Assembly (NCBI GenBank): GCA_030427505.1
Contig: JAUICH010000001.1
Location: 775,403-839,402 of the forward strand
Direction of reading: 5' to 3'
Length of the DNA stretch: 64,000 bases
DNA from: Verrucomicrobiia bacterium
GTDB lineage: Bacteria; Verrucomicrobiota; Verrucomicrobiia; Verrucomicrobiales; DEV007
Position 1 is the first letter of the stretch. Each line of letters begins with the position of its first letter. Below the pieces are notes generated by a model. That model searched no databases, was not told where the DNA came from, and was given only the letters and a program-made list of their open reading frames with translations. Of this stretch, positions 36,963-43,864 are shown piece after piece. The translations under genes and the position numbers were made by a program.

Positions 36963-37844
36963 ATGGCAAAAATCCCTGGAAAGAATGTGGACTCCTTGGC
37001 ATCCGCCGCTACCTGCCTGAAGGAAGCGGAACCGCAGCCGCACGAGGAGCCTAGCGAGGAAACGGTTCAGACGCTGGAGCGGGCCGTGGCGGCCGAAGAG
37101 GATCGGAGGCTCCTGGCGGGTCCGCTTTCCCGCCTGGCGGACTTGATGACTCTACTGCGGGTGATCCGGGATTTTTTCCGCGCCTACCGTGCGCTGCACT
37201 TTGTGGGGCCGTGCGTGACGGTGTTCGGATCGGCGCGCACGGCGGAGACGGATCCCTACTACCAATTGGCCCGGCAGGTGGGCGGCATGCTGGCGCGCCT
37301 GGGCTTCACGGTCATGACCGGTGGGGGACCGGGAATCATGGAGGCCGCGAACCGGGGCGCCCACGAGGCCGGGGGCCGATCCGTGGGGTGCAACATCAAG
37401 CTGCCCAAGGAGCAACAGCCGAACCCCTACCTGGACCGTTCGGTGACGCTGCGGTACTTCTTTGTCAGGAAAGTCATCTTGGTGAAGTACTCCTACGCCT
37501 TTGTGGTGATGCCGGGCGGGGCGGGGACCATGGATGAGCTTTTCGAGTCCATGACCCTCATGCAGACCGGAAAGATCATGAACTTTCCCATCTTCCTGGT
37601 GGGGAGGGAATATTGGAAGCCGCTGGTCGCTTTTATCGATCAGATGGCGGAACGCGGCACGATTTCCCCTGAAGACCGCAACCTCATTACCGTGACGGAT
37701 TCTCTGGAAGAGGTGGAAGCGGAGCTTCGCGAGCGGGCCATTCATCAGTACGGACTGCGGCGGCGCTCGCGTCATGGCGCCTGGCCGCGGGCGCAGTGGT
37801 GGCTGGGAGAGAGCGGTATTCCCACTTGGCGGAACCAGGCGTAA
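36963..37844 (+). CDS. LOG-family protein (Rossmann-fold nucleotide hydrolase)
   Basis: A 293-residue protein. The LOG signature is complete: GGGPGIMEAANRGAHEAGG and Pro184-G-G-A-G-T-M-D-Glu192 (PGGxGTxxE). LOG proteins release free bases from nucleoside 5'-monophosphates; many bacterial members were once called lysine decarboxylases, which is misleading. The first 50 residues are an acidic, charged extension. The C-terminus (HQYGLRRRSRHG) is basic. Gap to the previous gene is 46 bases. The substrate is not determined by sequence. Confidence 0.88.
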   Translation: MAKIPGKNVDSLASAATCLKEAEPQPHEEPSEETVQTLERAVAAEEDRRLLAGPLSRLADLMTLLRVIRDFFRAYRALHFVGPCVTVFGSARTAETDPYYQLARQVGGMLARLGFTVMTGGGPGIMEAANRGAHEAGGRSVGCNIKLPKEQQPNPYLDRSVTLRYFFVRKVILVKYSYAFVVMPGGAGTMDELFESMTLMQTGKIMNFPIFLVGREYWKPLVAFIDQMAERGTISPEDRNLITVTDSLEEVEAELRERAIHQYGLRRRSRHGAWPRAQWWLGESGIPTWRNQA

Positions 37845-37863
37845 CCAAGAGAAAGAGGGAGGC

Positions 37864-37887
37864 TTACAATCTTTTCGGGGATTGTAA
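37864..37887 (+). terminator. Hairpin after the LOG gene
   Basis: TTACAATC and GATTGTAA pair perfectly over eight bases around an eight-base loop, 20 bases past the LOG stop and 61 before the next ATG. It could be a terminator or an operator for the next gene. No T-run follows. Confidence 0.35.
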
Positions 37888-37948
37888 TCGAATGTTTAAC
37901 CAACTGGCGGCATACTGATAGTGAGTAAAACCGTTACCGGAGCGAACT

Positions 37949-38437
37949 ATGAATAACGAAGATCCATTCCAGCAGGGCCCCGGGCCCTCTCAGCCGGACT
38001 CGCAAGCGTCCACGCCTCCGCCTGGAGAGGCTTCCCCGCAAGGTTCGTCCAAGGACCCCGCTTCCGGGGGAACCCGCGAGGCTTTTGGCCAACTGTGGCG
38101 AGCCGCGCGCCAAGCCTTCGACGCTGCCGCGGATGACGTCCGGAAAGTCTCTGGGGAGACGATTCCAAGGGCACGGAGAGGCCTGGAGTCCAGCGTGTCA
38201 AGAATGGCCTACAGCGTTGGCTATCTGGCAGGCCTGGACGTGGGAATCATGAAACATCTTTCTCCCGAGTTGATCCGGAAAGAAGCAGCCAACGGCTTCG
38301 AAGAAGGAATCAAAGCCACCGGGAAAGCCGCCGAGGCCATCCGGGACTGCTGCCGTCCGGGTCAAAAGAGAAGCAACCAGCCGGAAACGTCCGGACCGGA
38401 ACCAGGCGAAGCGGACGGTCAGACCTCCATGGCCTGA
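37949..38437 (+). CDS. Small protein of unknown function
   Basis: A 162-residue protein from ATG 37949, with GGAG about seven bases upstream. It is not recognised. The first 45 residues are Pro/Ser/Gln-rich and probably disordered. The middle (residues about 45-130) is predicted mostly helical, with SVSRMAYSVGYLAGLDVGIM and alternating charged residues. The C-terminal 30 residues are again polar and disordered. No signal peptide or clear membrane helix. It converges on a LysM lipoprotein gene, with a hairpin between the two. Confidence 0.65.
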   Translation: MNNEDPFQQGPGPSQPDSQASTPPPGEASPQGSSKDPASGGTREAFGQLWRAARQAFDAAADDVRKVSGETIPRARRGLESSVSRMAYSVGYLAGLDVGIMKHLSPELIRKEAANGFEEGIKATGKAAEAIRDCCRPGQKRSNQPETSGPEPGEADGQTSMA

Positions 38438-38455
38438 CCGCGTGGCTCGCTTGCT

Positions 38456-38479
38456 GTTCGCCGGCAAATCGCGGCGAAC
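38456..38479. terminator. Bidirectional hairpin between convergent genes
   Basis: GTTCGCCG and CGGCGAAC form a perfect eight-pair stem with an eight-base loop in the 49-base gap between two convergent genes. The position suits a terminator for both directions, though there is no long T-run. Confidence 0.5.
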
Positions 38480-38486
38480 GGTGTCA

Positions 38487-39047
38487 TCAGTTCTGAATCT
38501 GGAATCCGCCTGAGGGCGGGGCGTACTGGGTGCCGCTCTGCGGAGCCGGCGGCGGCGTATAGGTATTGGGAGCCGCCGGCTGGAAAGGAGCGCTCGCTGG
38601 TGAAGACGGCTGCGCGGCAGGAGGAGTCGCGGGGACAGCTGGAGGGGCCGCGGCCGGCGGCGTGGCTGGCGTAGCGGCGCCGGGTTGTTTGGTGGGCACC
38701 TGCAATTTCTGGCCCGGAATGATCAGGTCGGTTTCCAACTGGCTGGCGGCCTTGATCTTGGAGACCGTGGTCTTGTGGTCGCGGGCAATTTCCCAAAGCG
38801 TGTCGCCGTCTTTCACCGTGTATTCCACGATCTGGTCGGTGGGATCGAGTTGACCCGGCAGAGGCACGGGGCCCGGAGCGGGTTGGGTGGGCATGGGAGT
38901 GACTTCCGGGGTTTCCCCTGCTGGAGCGGCCGCGGGTGACGCCAGCGGCACGTAGTCATCACTCTTGAACAGGCCGCAGCCAGTGCCAAACAGGCTTACG
39001 CCCAGGGAGAGCATTCCAATACGAATCAGGGTCTTAAAGCGAAACAT
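38487..39047 (-). CDS. LysM-domain lipoprotein
   Basis: A 186-residue protein; ATG 39047 gives a lipoprotein signal ending LFGTG then Cys24. One LysM module at about residues 74-119 (YTVKDGDTLWEIARDHK ... IIPGQKLQVP) should bind peptidoglycan. Flanking regions are rich in Pro and Ala, the C-terminal one strikingly so (AAPPAVPATPPAAQP), and probably extend through the wall layer. It may tether the outer membrane to peptidoglycan or guide a wall enzyme; there is no catalytic domain. Confidence 0.85.
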   Translation of the reverse strand: MFRFKTLIRIGMLSLGVSLFGTGCGLFKSDDYVPLASPAAAPAGETPEVTPMPTQPAPGPVPLPGQLDPTDQIVEYTVKDGDTLWEIARDHKTTVSKIKAASQLETDLIIPGQKLQVPTKQPGAATPATPPAAAPPAVPATPPAAQPSSPASAPFQPAAPNTYTPPPAPQSGTQYAPPSGGFQIQN

Positions 39048-39349
39048 ACCCCACAAATAGCAGAGAACCGGGGTTTGAGAAGACCAAAGATCAAGCCTTC
39101 TGAGGTACCCGGGATGCTATAAAATCTAGGTTGTATGGACAAATTCCCGAACCGCCCGGATTTAGTGGAAGGAAGGGATCGAATCAGCGCCGCAAGCGGC
39201 GATTTTTCCAAAGACGCGGCCCATTTTTCGCCTGGCAGCGTTCCGCCTCACTCTATTGGGAACACCCAACGGCGCTCGGCGTGCCTTGCCAGCCGAAAAA
39301 TGATCTCGCGCCGGGCAGTCCGCCAATTTGGCCATACATCCTAGACGGT
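39048..39349. other. Gene-free stretch of about 300 bases
   Basis: No convincing gene is seen between the LysM lipoprotein start and the small protein stop. It contains a plus-strand TATAAA at 39118-39123 and a GC hairpin followed by a T-run (listed separately). A small hairpin TTGGG-AACA-CCCAA lies at 39256-39269. The promoter of the minus-strand LysM gene should be in this stretch, but no clear -35/-10 pair was seen. Confidence 0.5.
39188..39207 (+). terminator. Rho-independent-terminator-like hairpin with T-run, no gene upstream
   Basis: CGCCGC and GCGGCG (39188-39193, 39196-39201) form a perfect stem, followed by ATTTTT. On the plus strand this is terminator-like, yet no plus-strand gene precedes it. 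A TATAAA box lies 65 bases upstream, so a very short transcript is conceivable. Confidence 0.4.
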
Positions 39350-39559
39350 TTACTGAGGCGGGAGCCCCATTTTTTCCGCGATTTGGTCGAAAATGGATCT
39401 CGCTTTCTCGCCACGAAAAACCAGGGGATCGTTGATGCTGCCCACGAAGTAGATGTGGCAGCGGTCGTCGCTACGAAAACGCTTGTCGTTCTGTTCGAAC
39501 GAGATGCGGGTAATCGTATCCAGGTTCAGGACCGTATTGTCGATGCGAAGGCAATTCAT
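39350..39559 (-). CDS. Conserved-looking small protein of 69 residues
   Basis: This short frame reads as a real protein: a balanced composition with a repeated strand pattern (NTVLNLDTITRISFEQ, CHIYFVGS) and a final amphipathic helix (EKARSIFDQIAEKMG). Small single-domain proteins of this pattern occur in related bacteria, but I cannot name the family. It has neither a signal peptide nor a membrane helix. It lies 42 bases downstream of the EF-hand esterase on the same strand and could be its operon partner. Confidence 0.6.
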   Translation of the reverse strand: MNCLRIDNTVLNLDTITRISFEQNDKRFRSDDRCHIYFVGSINDPLVFRGEKARSIFDQIAEKMGLPPQ

Positions 39560-39601
39560 CCGGTTGTGCTGTCGTCCATGATAGGCTGCGTGCCGGGTGG
39601 C

Positions 39602-40678
39602 TCAATGCTCTTTTGGAGCCGTTTCAAAGTGCCGGTTCAGAAAGTCGAAGATCGCCGCCCGGTCTCCGGTGCCGTGTTGGAACCCGCATTCCACGCCGGC
39701 GGCATCCATCTTTTCTTTGAGCACTTTGCCAAAGTAGGGGTGATGAATGAGCGTCCCGGTGTCCGTGTCCGGTGGCAGCGGCATTTCACCCAGCGTTCCG
39801 CCGTAGAGGAGGAGGGAAGGCGGGTCATCTGGAGACACATGGCTGATGGGGGAGCACTCGCGGATCAGGTCGCGGACGGGACCCTCGGCATAGTTATCGT
39901 CGTGAACGCCGAAGAAGAGCGGCAGCGTGTTGTGCACCACATGGGGGCCGCCCATGTTGGCCCGGATCCAGACCGGATCGAGGTTTGTGGGGCCGCTCAT
40001 GGGCACCAGGCAGAGAACCCGGCTGGAGGCGCGCTCCACCGGGTCTTCGCTGCCCGGGTTCGCCAGATCGTCATGGTAGCCGGTCCACATGGCAATCACG
40101 GCGCCGGCGGAACTCCCGCTGAGGGCGATGCGATCGGGATCGATGTGATAGCTGGCCGCGTGCAGGCGGAGAAACTGCACGACACGCGCCCCGTCCCGGA
40201 GAGGGGCCAGGCCCAAAGTCTCCTTTCCATCCACGAAACGGTAGTTTGCCGAAGCCGCCGCGAAACCGGCTTTCAGGTAGGGCGTGGGATCCAGCTTTTC
40301 CTTGGAACCCGCCACGAAGCCTCCCCCGTGAAAATAGAGAACCAACGGCAGCGCCCGGCCGCTCTCCGCGGCGCCTTCGGGCAGCCAGAGATCGAAAACG
40401 TGCCGTTCATGGGGGCCGTAGGACACCTCGGCATAGGTGGGTTCGGGTCCGGCGTGGGTCTTCGTTCCGGCGTCTTTTCGCGAAGTCTGGAGCGTTTCCC
40501 GGTAGGCGGCGGCTTCCGCCTTGGTCAGGATGCCGTCTTTGTTCTCGTCCGCTTCCGGGTAGCGCTTCAGCCAGGTTCGGAGCCGTGCGTCAGTCTGGGA
40601 GTCCTGAGCCTGGGCCGAGGGATTCATCCAAGTGGCCTGCAGGGCAAAGAGCAACAGGAGGGCGAGGGTCTTTTTCAT
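39602..40678 (-). CDS. Exported esterase of the alpha/beta-hydrolase (HSL-like) family with an EF-hand
   Basis: A 358-residue protein. ATG 40678 gives a signal peptide (TLALLLLFALQATW, cut near AQAQ); the open frame upstream is not used. A complete EF-hand calcium loop follows at Asp44-x-Asn46-x-Asp48-G-I-x-Thr52-x-x-Glu55. The esterase core has the oxyanion motif His117-G-G-G (YFHGGGFVAG) and the nucleophile Ser190 in GSSAG. A candidate catalytic His is in FQHGTGD. Family members cleave acyl or acetyl esters, often on plant or algal polysaccharides. The EF-hand is unusual next to an esterase domain but occurs in Planctomycete and Verrucomicrobial proteins. Confidence 0.88.
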   Translation of the reverse strand: MKKTLALLLLFALQATWMNPSAQAQDSQTDARLRTWLKRYPEADENKDGILTKAEAAAYRETLQTSRKDAGTKTHAGPEPTYAEVSYGPHERHVFDLWLPEGAAESGRALPLVLYFHGGGFVAGSKEKLDPTPYLKAGFAAASANYRFVDGKETLGLAPLRDGARVVQFLRLHAASYHIDPDRIALSGSSAGAVIAMWTGYHDDLANPGSEDPVERASSRVLCLVPMSGPTNLDPVWIRANMGGPHVVHNTLPLFFGVHDDNYAEGPVRDLIRECSPISHVSPDDPPSLLLYGGTLGEMPLPPDTDTGTLIHHPYFGKVLKEKMDAAGVECGFQHGTGDRAAIFDFLNRHFETAPKEH

Positions 40679-40801
40679 TGCACGAGGGAGGTTTAGGCCT
40701 TTGTAACATCTTTGAACCCCGGAGGGGGTCTCCGCGGTTCTACCGAAAATCAATGAAGGACGGCAATCGAAAGACGCAATCCGAAAGGCGGGGGTCCGTT
40801 C

Positions 40802-41548
40802 ATGTTCGCTGAACTGGAATGGCCGGTCTATGCCGCGGCGCTGGCGGGGGCCTTCTGCCTGGGAGTGTCGAAAACGGGCTTTCCCGGGCTGGCGATTTTG
40901 AATGTCCTGATCGTGGCCGAGCTTTTCGGCGCGAGAGAATCGGTGGGCATCATCCTGCCGATGCTGATTCTCTGCGACCTGATCGTCTATCCGCTTTTCA
41001 GGAAGTATGCGTCTTGGAGCCGGGTGTGGCCGTTGATGGCGCCCGCGCTGGTGGGGATCCTCATCGGATGGTACTTGCTGGGCCGTATCGACAACGCGGT
41101 GGCGGAGAACGTCATCGGGGGAACCATCCTGCTGATGCTGATACTGCAATGGCTGCGAGCCCACCGCGACACCTTCCTGACGAAGTTGCCAGACTCACGC
41201 GCTTTCCGCTGGGGTAGCGGGCTGGTCATCGGCGTGTCCACCATGATGGCCAACGCGGCCGGGCCAGCCTACTCCATTTATGCCCTGGTCCACCGCATGA
41301 AGAAGGAGGACTTCCTCGGAATAGGCGCCCGGTTCTTCCTGCTGCTGAATCTGATCAAGGTGCCCTTCCTGGGTAACCTGGAACTGATCAACCCACACTC
41401 GCTGAAGATCGATCTATGGCTCTTGCCCGGCCTGCTGTTGGGCATTCTGTCCGGCCGCAAGCTGATCGCCCTGGTTCCGCAGAAGTGGTTTGAGTGGTTG
41501 CTCTATGCGTTCTCTTTGATCGCGGCGGTGCGGATGATCCTGTTTTGA
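40802..41548 (+). CDS. TauE/SafE-family membrane permease
   Basis: A 248-residue protein with about eight hydrophobic segments and the family's early motif GVSKTGFPG in the first helix. The TauE/SafE (sulfite exporter) family moves small anions such as sulfite, sulfoacetate or other organic acids; the substrate cannot be read from sequence. A role in sulfur handling would fit a bacterium with several sulfatases, but the gene is not in an operon with one. It is divergent from the EF-hand esterase (123-base gap without a clear promoter). Confidence 0.88.
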   Translation: MFAELEWPVYAAALAGAFCLGVSKTGFPGLAILNVLIVAELFGARESVGIILPMLILCDLIVYPLFRKYASWSRVWPLMAPALVGILIGWYLLGRIDNAVAENVIGGTILLMLILQWLRAHRDTFLTKLPDSRAFRWGSGLVIGVSTMMANAAGPAYSIYALVHRMKKEDFLGIGARFFLLLNLIKVPFLGNLELINPHSLKIDLWLLPGLLLGILSGRKLIALVPQKWFEWLLYAFSLIAAVRMILF

Positions 41549-41562
41549 CCGGTCCGGGGAAG

Positions 41563-42702
41563 TCAGGGCAAGGAGGAGAGTTTGACACCGTCGTTGTCCT
41601 CTTCCAGATAGCTCATCAGGCGCCGGTCGGACGCATAGGTGGCCACGGTCTTGCCTTCGTGCTCCACCCGGATGGCATACCCGCGGAAGCTATACTTTGG
41701 GTTCTTGGCTTCCTTTCCAGTCAGGCCGTCGATCATGATGACTTTGTCCTTGTATTTGGAGGAGGCAGCGGTCCACAGGTCGATGCCTTTTTCCTGACCG
41801 TTCAGTAGCTGCACGGTGGGCCGGTCTGTCTTCAGGATGAAATGCTGGTTCTTTTTAGCCGAGATGCCGAGGAGGTGGTACTCCAGGGTGACTTCGGTGG
41901 GATGGTGGGAGAGGTTGGTGATTTCCGCGGTTACCCGCCACCGGTTCTTGCTCATGTGGGATGGGGTGGCGGTCACCCGCGCTTCCAGAATGATCTTGGG
42001 CTCCTTCTCAAAGTTGTCGCCCGCCTCGGCGACCTTCTGTTTCCAGTAGGCCTTTTCCTGGTCCGGGGTGCGGCCCACTTCGTTTAGTTCGGGAGGATTC
42101 TCAATGGCGTGGAGGGCGGCGAGCTTCCGGCGCTCGTCCATGGTGGCAACCAATTGGTCCTGAATGGCTTTCTCCGCGTCATTCAATTCATCGGACTGCC
42201 GTTGCTGGTTGGGCGGTACGATGCGGAGATTCGCGTGGTGGGCGGAAAATTCCGGCTGAACGGACGGGGGGACGATGTATTCGATCACGGCCATTTGACC
42301 TTTTTCAGAGCCGAGAGAGATCTCAGACTGAAAGATTCCCTCTTTATCAAACAGGCCAAGATTCCGCGCCATTTGCCATGCGTCGACAAGGGCTCGGGAA
42401 GTGACCATCCGTTCGTAGTCTCCCACGTCTTCGCGAAAGGAAAACGCGGTGGTCAGGAGGTCGTCCGGGTCGGGGCCGTTGCTCCGGTAGGAGTCGTCCA
42501 GGGCTGAGATGATGTTGACGAGACGGGCGGCAGTTTTTTCAAAGTCGCTCCCCTTTGGCTTTTTCGACATCCTGGGAGCGACCAGGAGAGCGGAGAGGTC
42601 GCGCGCCCGCTTGTTCATCGCTGTCTTGCCATGGGCGGGCAGGCAAAACAGCAGGCAGACGGCCAAGACAGCCGGCAACGTGGCGGATGGTGACAAACGC
42701 AT
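41563..42702 (-). CDS. Exported protein of unknown function
   Basis: A 379-residue protein with a strong signal peptide (ATLPAVLAVCLLFCLPAHG). I do not recognise the family. The central part (about 170-235) is charged and helical. The C-terminal half has a beta-sandwich look (RVTAEITNLSHHPTEVTLEYHLLG), reminiscent of extracellular beta-rich domains. It is the last gene in the direction of the Exb/TPR operon, 85 bases after it, with a hairpin in the gap. It may be an added envelope component of that system. Confidence 0.75.
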   Translation of the reverse strand: MRLSPSATLPAVLAVCLLFCLPAHGKTAMNKRARDLSALLVAPRMSKKPKGSDFEKTAARLVNIISALDDSYRSNGPDPDDLLTTAFSFREDVGDYERMVTSRALVDAWQMARNLGLFDKEGIFQSEISLGSEKGQMAVIEYIVPPSVQPEFSAHHANLRIVPPNQQRQSDELNDAEKAIQDQLVATMDERRKLAALHAIENPPELNEVGRTPDQEKAYWKQKVAEAGDNFEKEPKIILEARVTATPSHMSKNRWRVTAEITNLSHHPTEVTLEYHLLGISAKKNQHFILKTDRPTVQLLNGQEKGIDLWTAASSKYKDKVIMIDGLTGKEAKNPKYSFRGYAIRVEHEGKTVATYASDRRLMSYLEEDNDGVKLSSLP

Positions 42703-42736
42703 TTTGGGGGATTTTGGGGGTAAACGAGAAGGCTAG

Positions 42737-42755
42737 CCGGTTTGCTGGAAACCGG
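42737..42755 (-). terminator. Hairpin between the TPR operon and the next gene
   Basis: CCGGTTT and AAACCGG pair perfectly over seven bases around a five-base loop. It lies downstream of the last TPR gene and upstream of the next co-directional gene. It may end or attenuate the operon transcript; no T-run follows. Confidence 0.4.
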
Positions 42756-42787
42756 TCAAGCCGGGAACTCTGGCGGGCTCGTGAATC

Positions 42788-43864
42788 TCAGGGGTTCTCT
42801 ATTTTTTCTCCCGCTTCGGGATCCGCCGTTTCGGGTTTAACCTCTTTCATGTGATCGGCGGTCACTTGTTTTACAGCATTCAGGCCGGAAGTCTCTTCCC
42901 CCATTTCGCCGGGGGTGGCGGTTCTTCCCGCCTGACCCAGAGCGGCTTCTCCCACTTCCAGCGGTTCGGCCAGCGCGGTTTGGGCGAGAGGGGATGACCC
43001 TTCCCAGAGGGAGCCTTCTCCAAAGAGGGTGGCATAGAGGTGCACCTGGGCTTTCAACTCCGGGTAGCGATCTTCATTCTGTTCGAGGATGGCGGACGCC
43101 TCCGCCAGAGCGCGCCGGGAGACCAGGCTGTCCGTTCCGGCGTTCAGCGTGTAAGCGGAGGCAAAGGCGATGGCGGCCCGGCCGGGCTCTCCGGAATGCT
43201 TCAGGGCCATTCCTTTAAGGTAGGCCAGCTCAATGCCTTGGCCGGACGCGGGAGAAACTTCCGTGGCGCTCTCACAGATTTCCAAGACCTTCGGCCAGTT
43301 TTCCGCGCCGGCTTCCGCCCAGGCGGACAGCACGGGCGGCAGTTCCCGCTCGCCGGCGGGAAGCTTATCGGTTTCCAAGGTCTTGAGGAGCCGGGCGACT
43401 TCCGTGCCGTTCCCGAGCTTTCGGTAGCAGTCGATCATCCGCCGGTGGCCGAGCGTGGCATAGTTGCCCGGGGCGGGATAGTAGGTGGTGCGGTTGTTCT
43501 GGTCCGCCAGACGTTTGAAGAGGGGAATGGCTTCTTCATACTGCTCCTGTTCGTAGAAGCGGGTGGCCTGCATCCACAACTCGCTTTCCGGCCATTGCAC
43601 GTAGTCGATCTGGCCGTAGGCGATGTCGATCGATGAAGTGGCTCCCGTGGTGCGAACGGAAATCGCCTGATCGCTGATTCCGGAAAGCATGGCGTCCATG
43701 ATGGTGCCATTGCGGAAATGTACTTTGATCTCCGCCTGAGCCCGGGCGTCCTGGCTGCCCAGACTAAGCCATGACAAGAGAAGGGCGCCGAGAACGGGAA
43801 CCCATCCCGGTTTGAAGCGCGGCGTTCTTCGGTGCATGAATTTCACTATTGTTTCTGGACCCAT
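42788..43864 (-). CDS. Exported TPR-like protein
   Basis: A 358-residue protein. ATG 43864 is preceded by GGAGAGAGGA and overlaps the previous stop by 19 bases, so translation is coupled. A second ATG at 43837 would give a shorter signal peptide. After the signal (VLGALLLSWLSLG) comes a beta segment (EIKVHFRNGTIMDAML) and then helical repeats of the tetratricopeptide kind (ATRFYEQEQYEEAIPLFKRL). The C-terminal 70 residues are low-complexity and acidic. Last member of the ExbB-ExbD-ExbD-toroid-TPR-TPR operon. Confidence 0.82.
   Translation of the reverse strand: MGPETIVKFMHRRTPRFKPGWVPVLGALLLSWLSLGSQDARAQAEIKVHFRNGTIMDAMLSGISDQAISVRTTGATSSIDIAYGQIDYVQWPESELWMQATRFYEQEQYEEAIPLFKRLADQNNRTTYYPAPGNYATLGHRRMIDCYRKLGNGTEVARLLKTLETDKLPAGERELPPVLSAWAEAGAENWPKVLEICESATEVSPASGQGIELAYLKGMALKHSGEPGRAAIAFASAYTLNAGTDSLVSRRALAEASAILEQNEDRYPELKAQVHLYATLFGEGSLWEGSSPLAQTALAEPLEVGEAALGQAGRTATPGEMGEETSGLNAVKQVTADHMKEVKPETADPEAGEKIENP

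Noticed and set aside
36963..37844. Lysine decarboxylase
   Set aside because: PGGxGTxxE marks a LOG phosphoribohydrolase; the old lysine-decarboxylase label is an error of annotation.
39135..39344. Small plus-strand protein of 69 codons beginning near the TATAAA box
   Set aside because: No ribosome site, composition is atypical and it contains the terminator-like hairpin; more likely non-coding.
39131..40696. Plus-strand open frame of 521 codons
   Set aside because: It is antisense to the EF-hand esterase and the 69-residue gene, which have good motifs; no recognisable domain in this frame.
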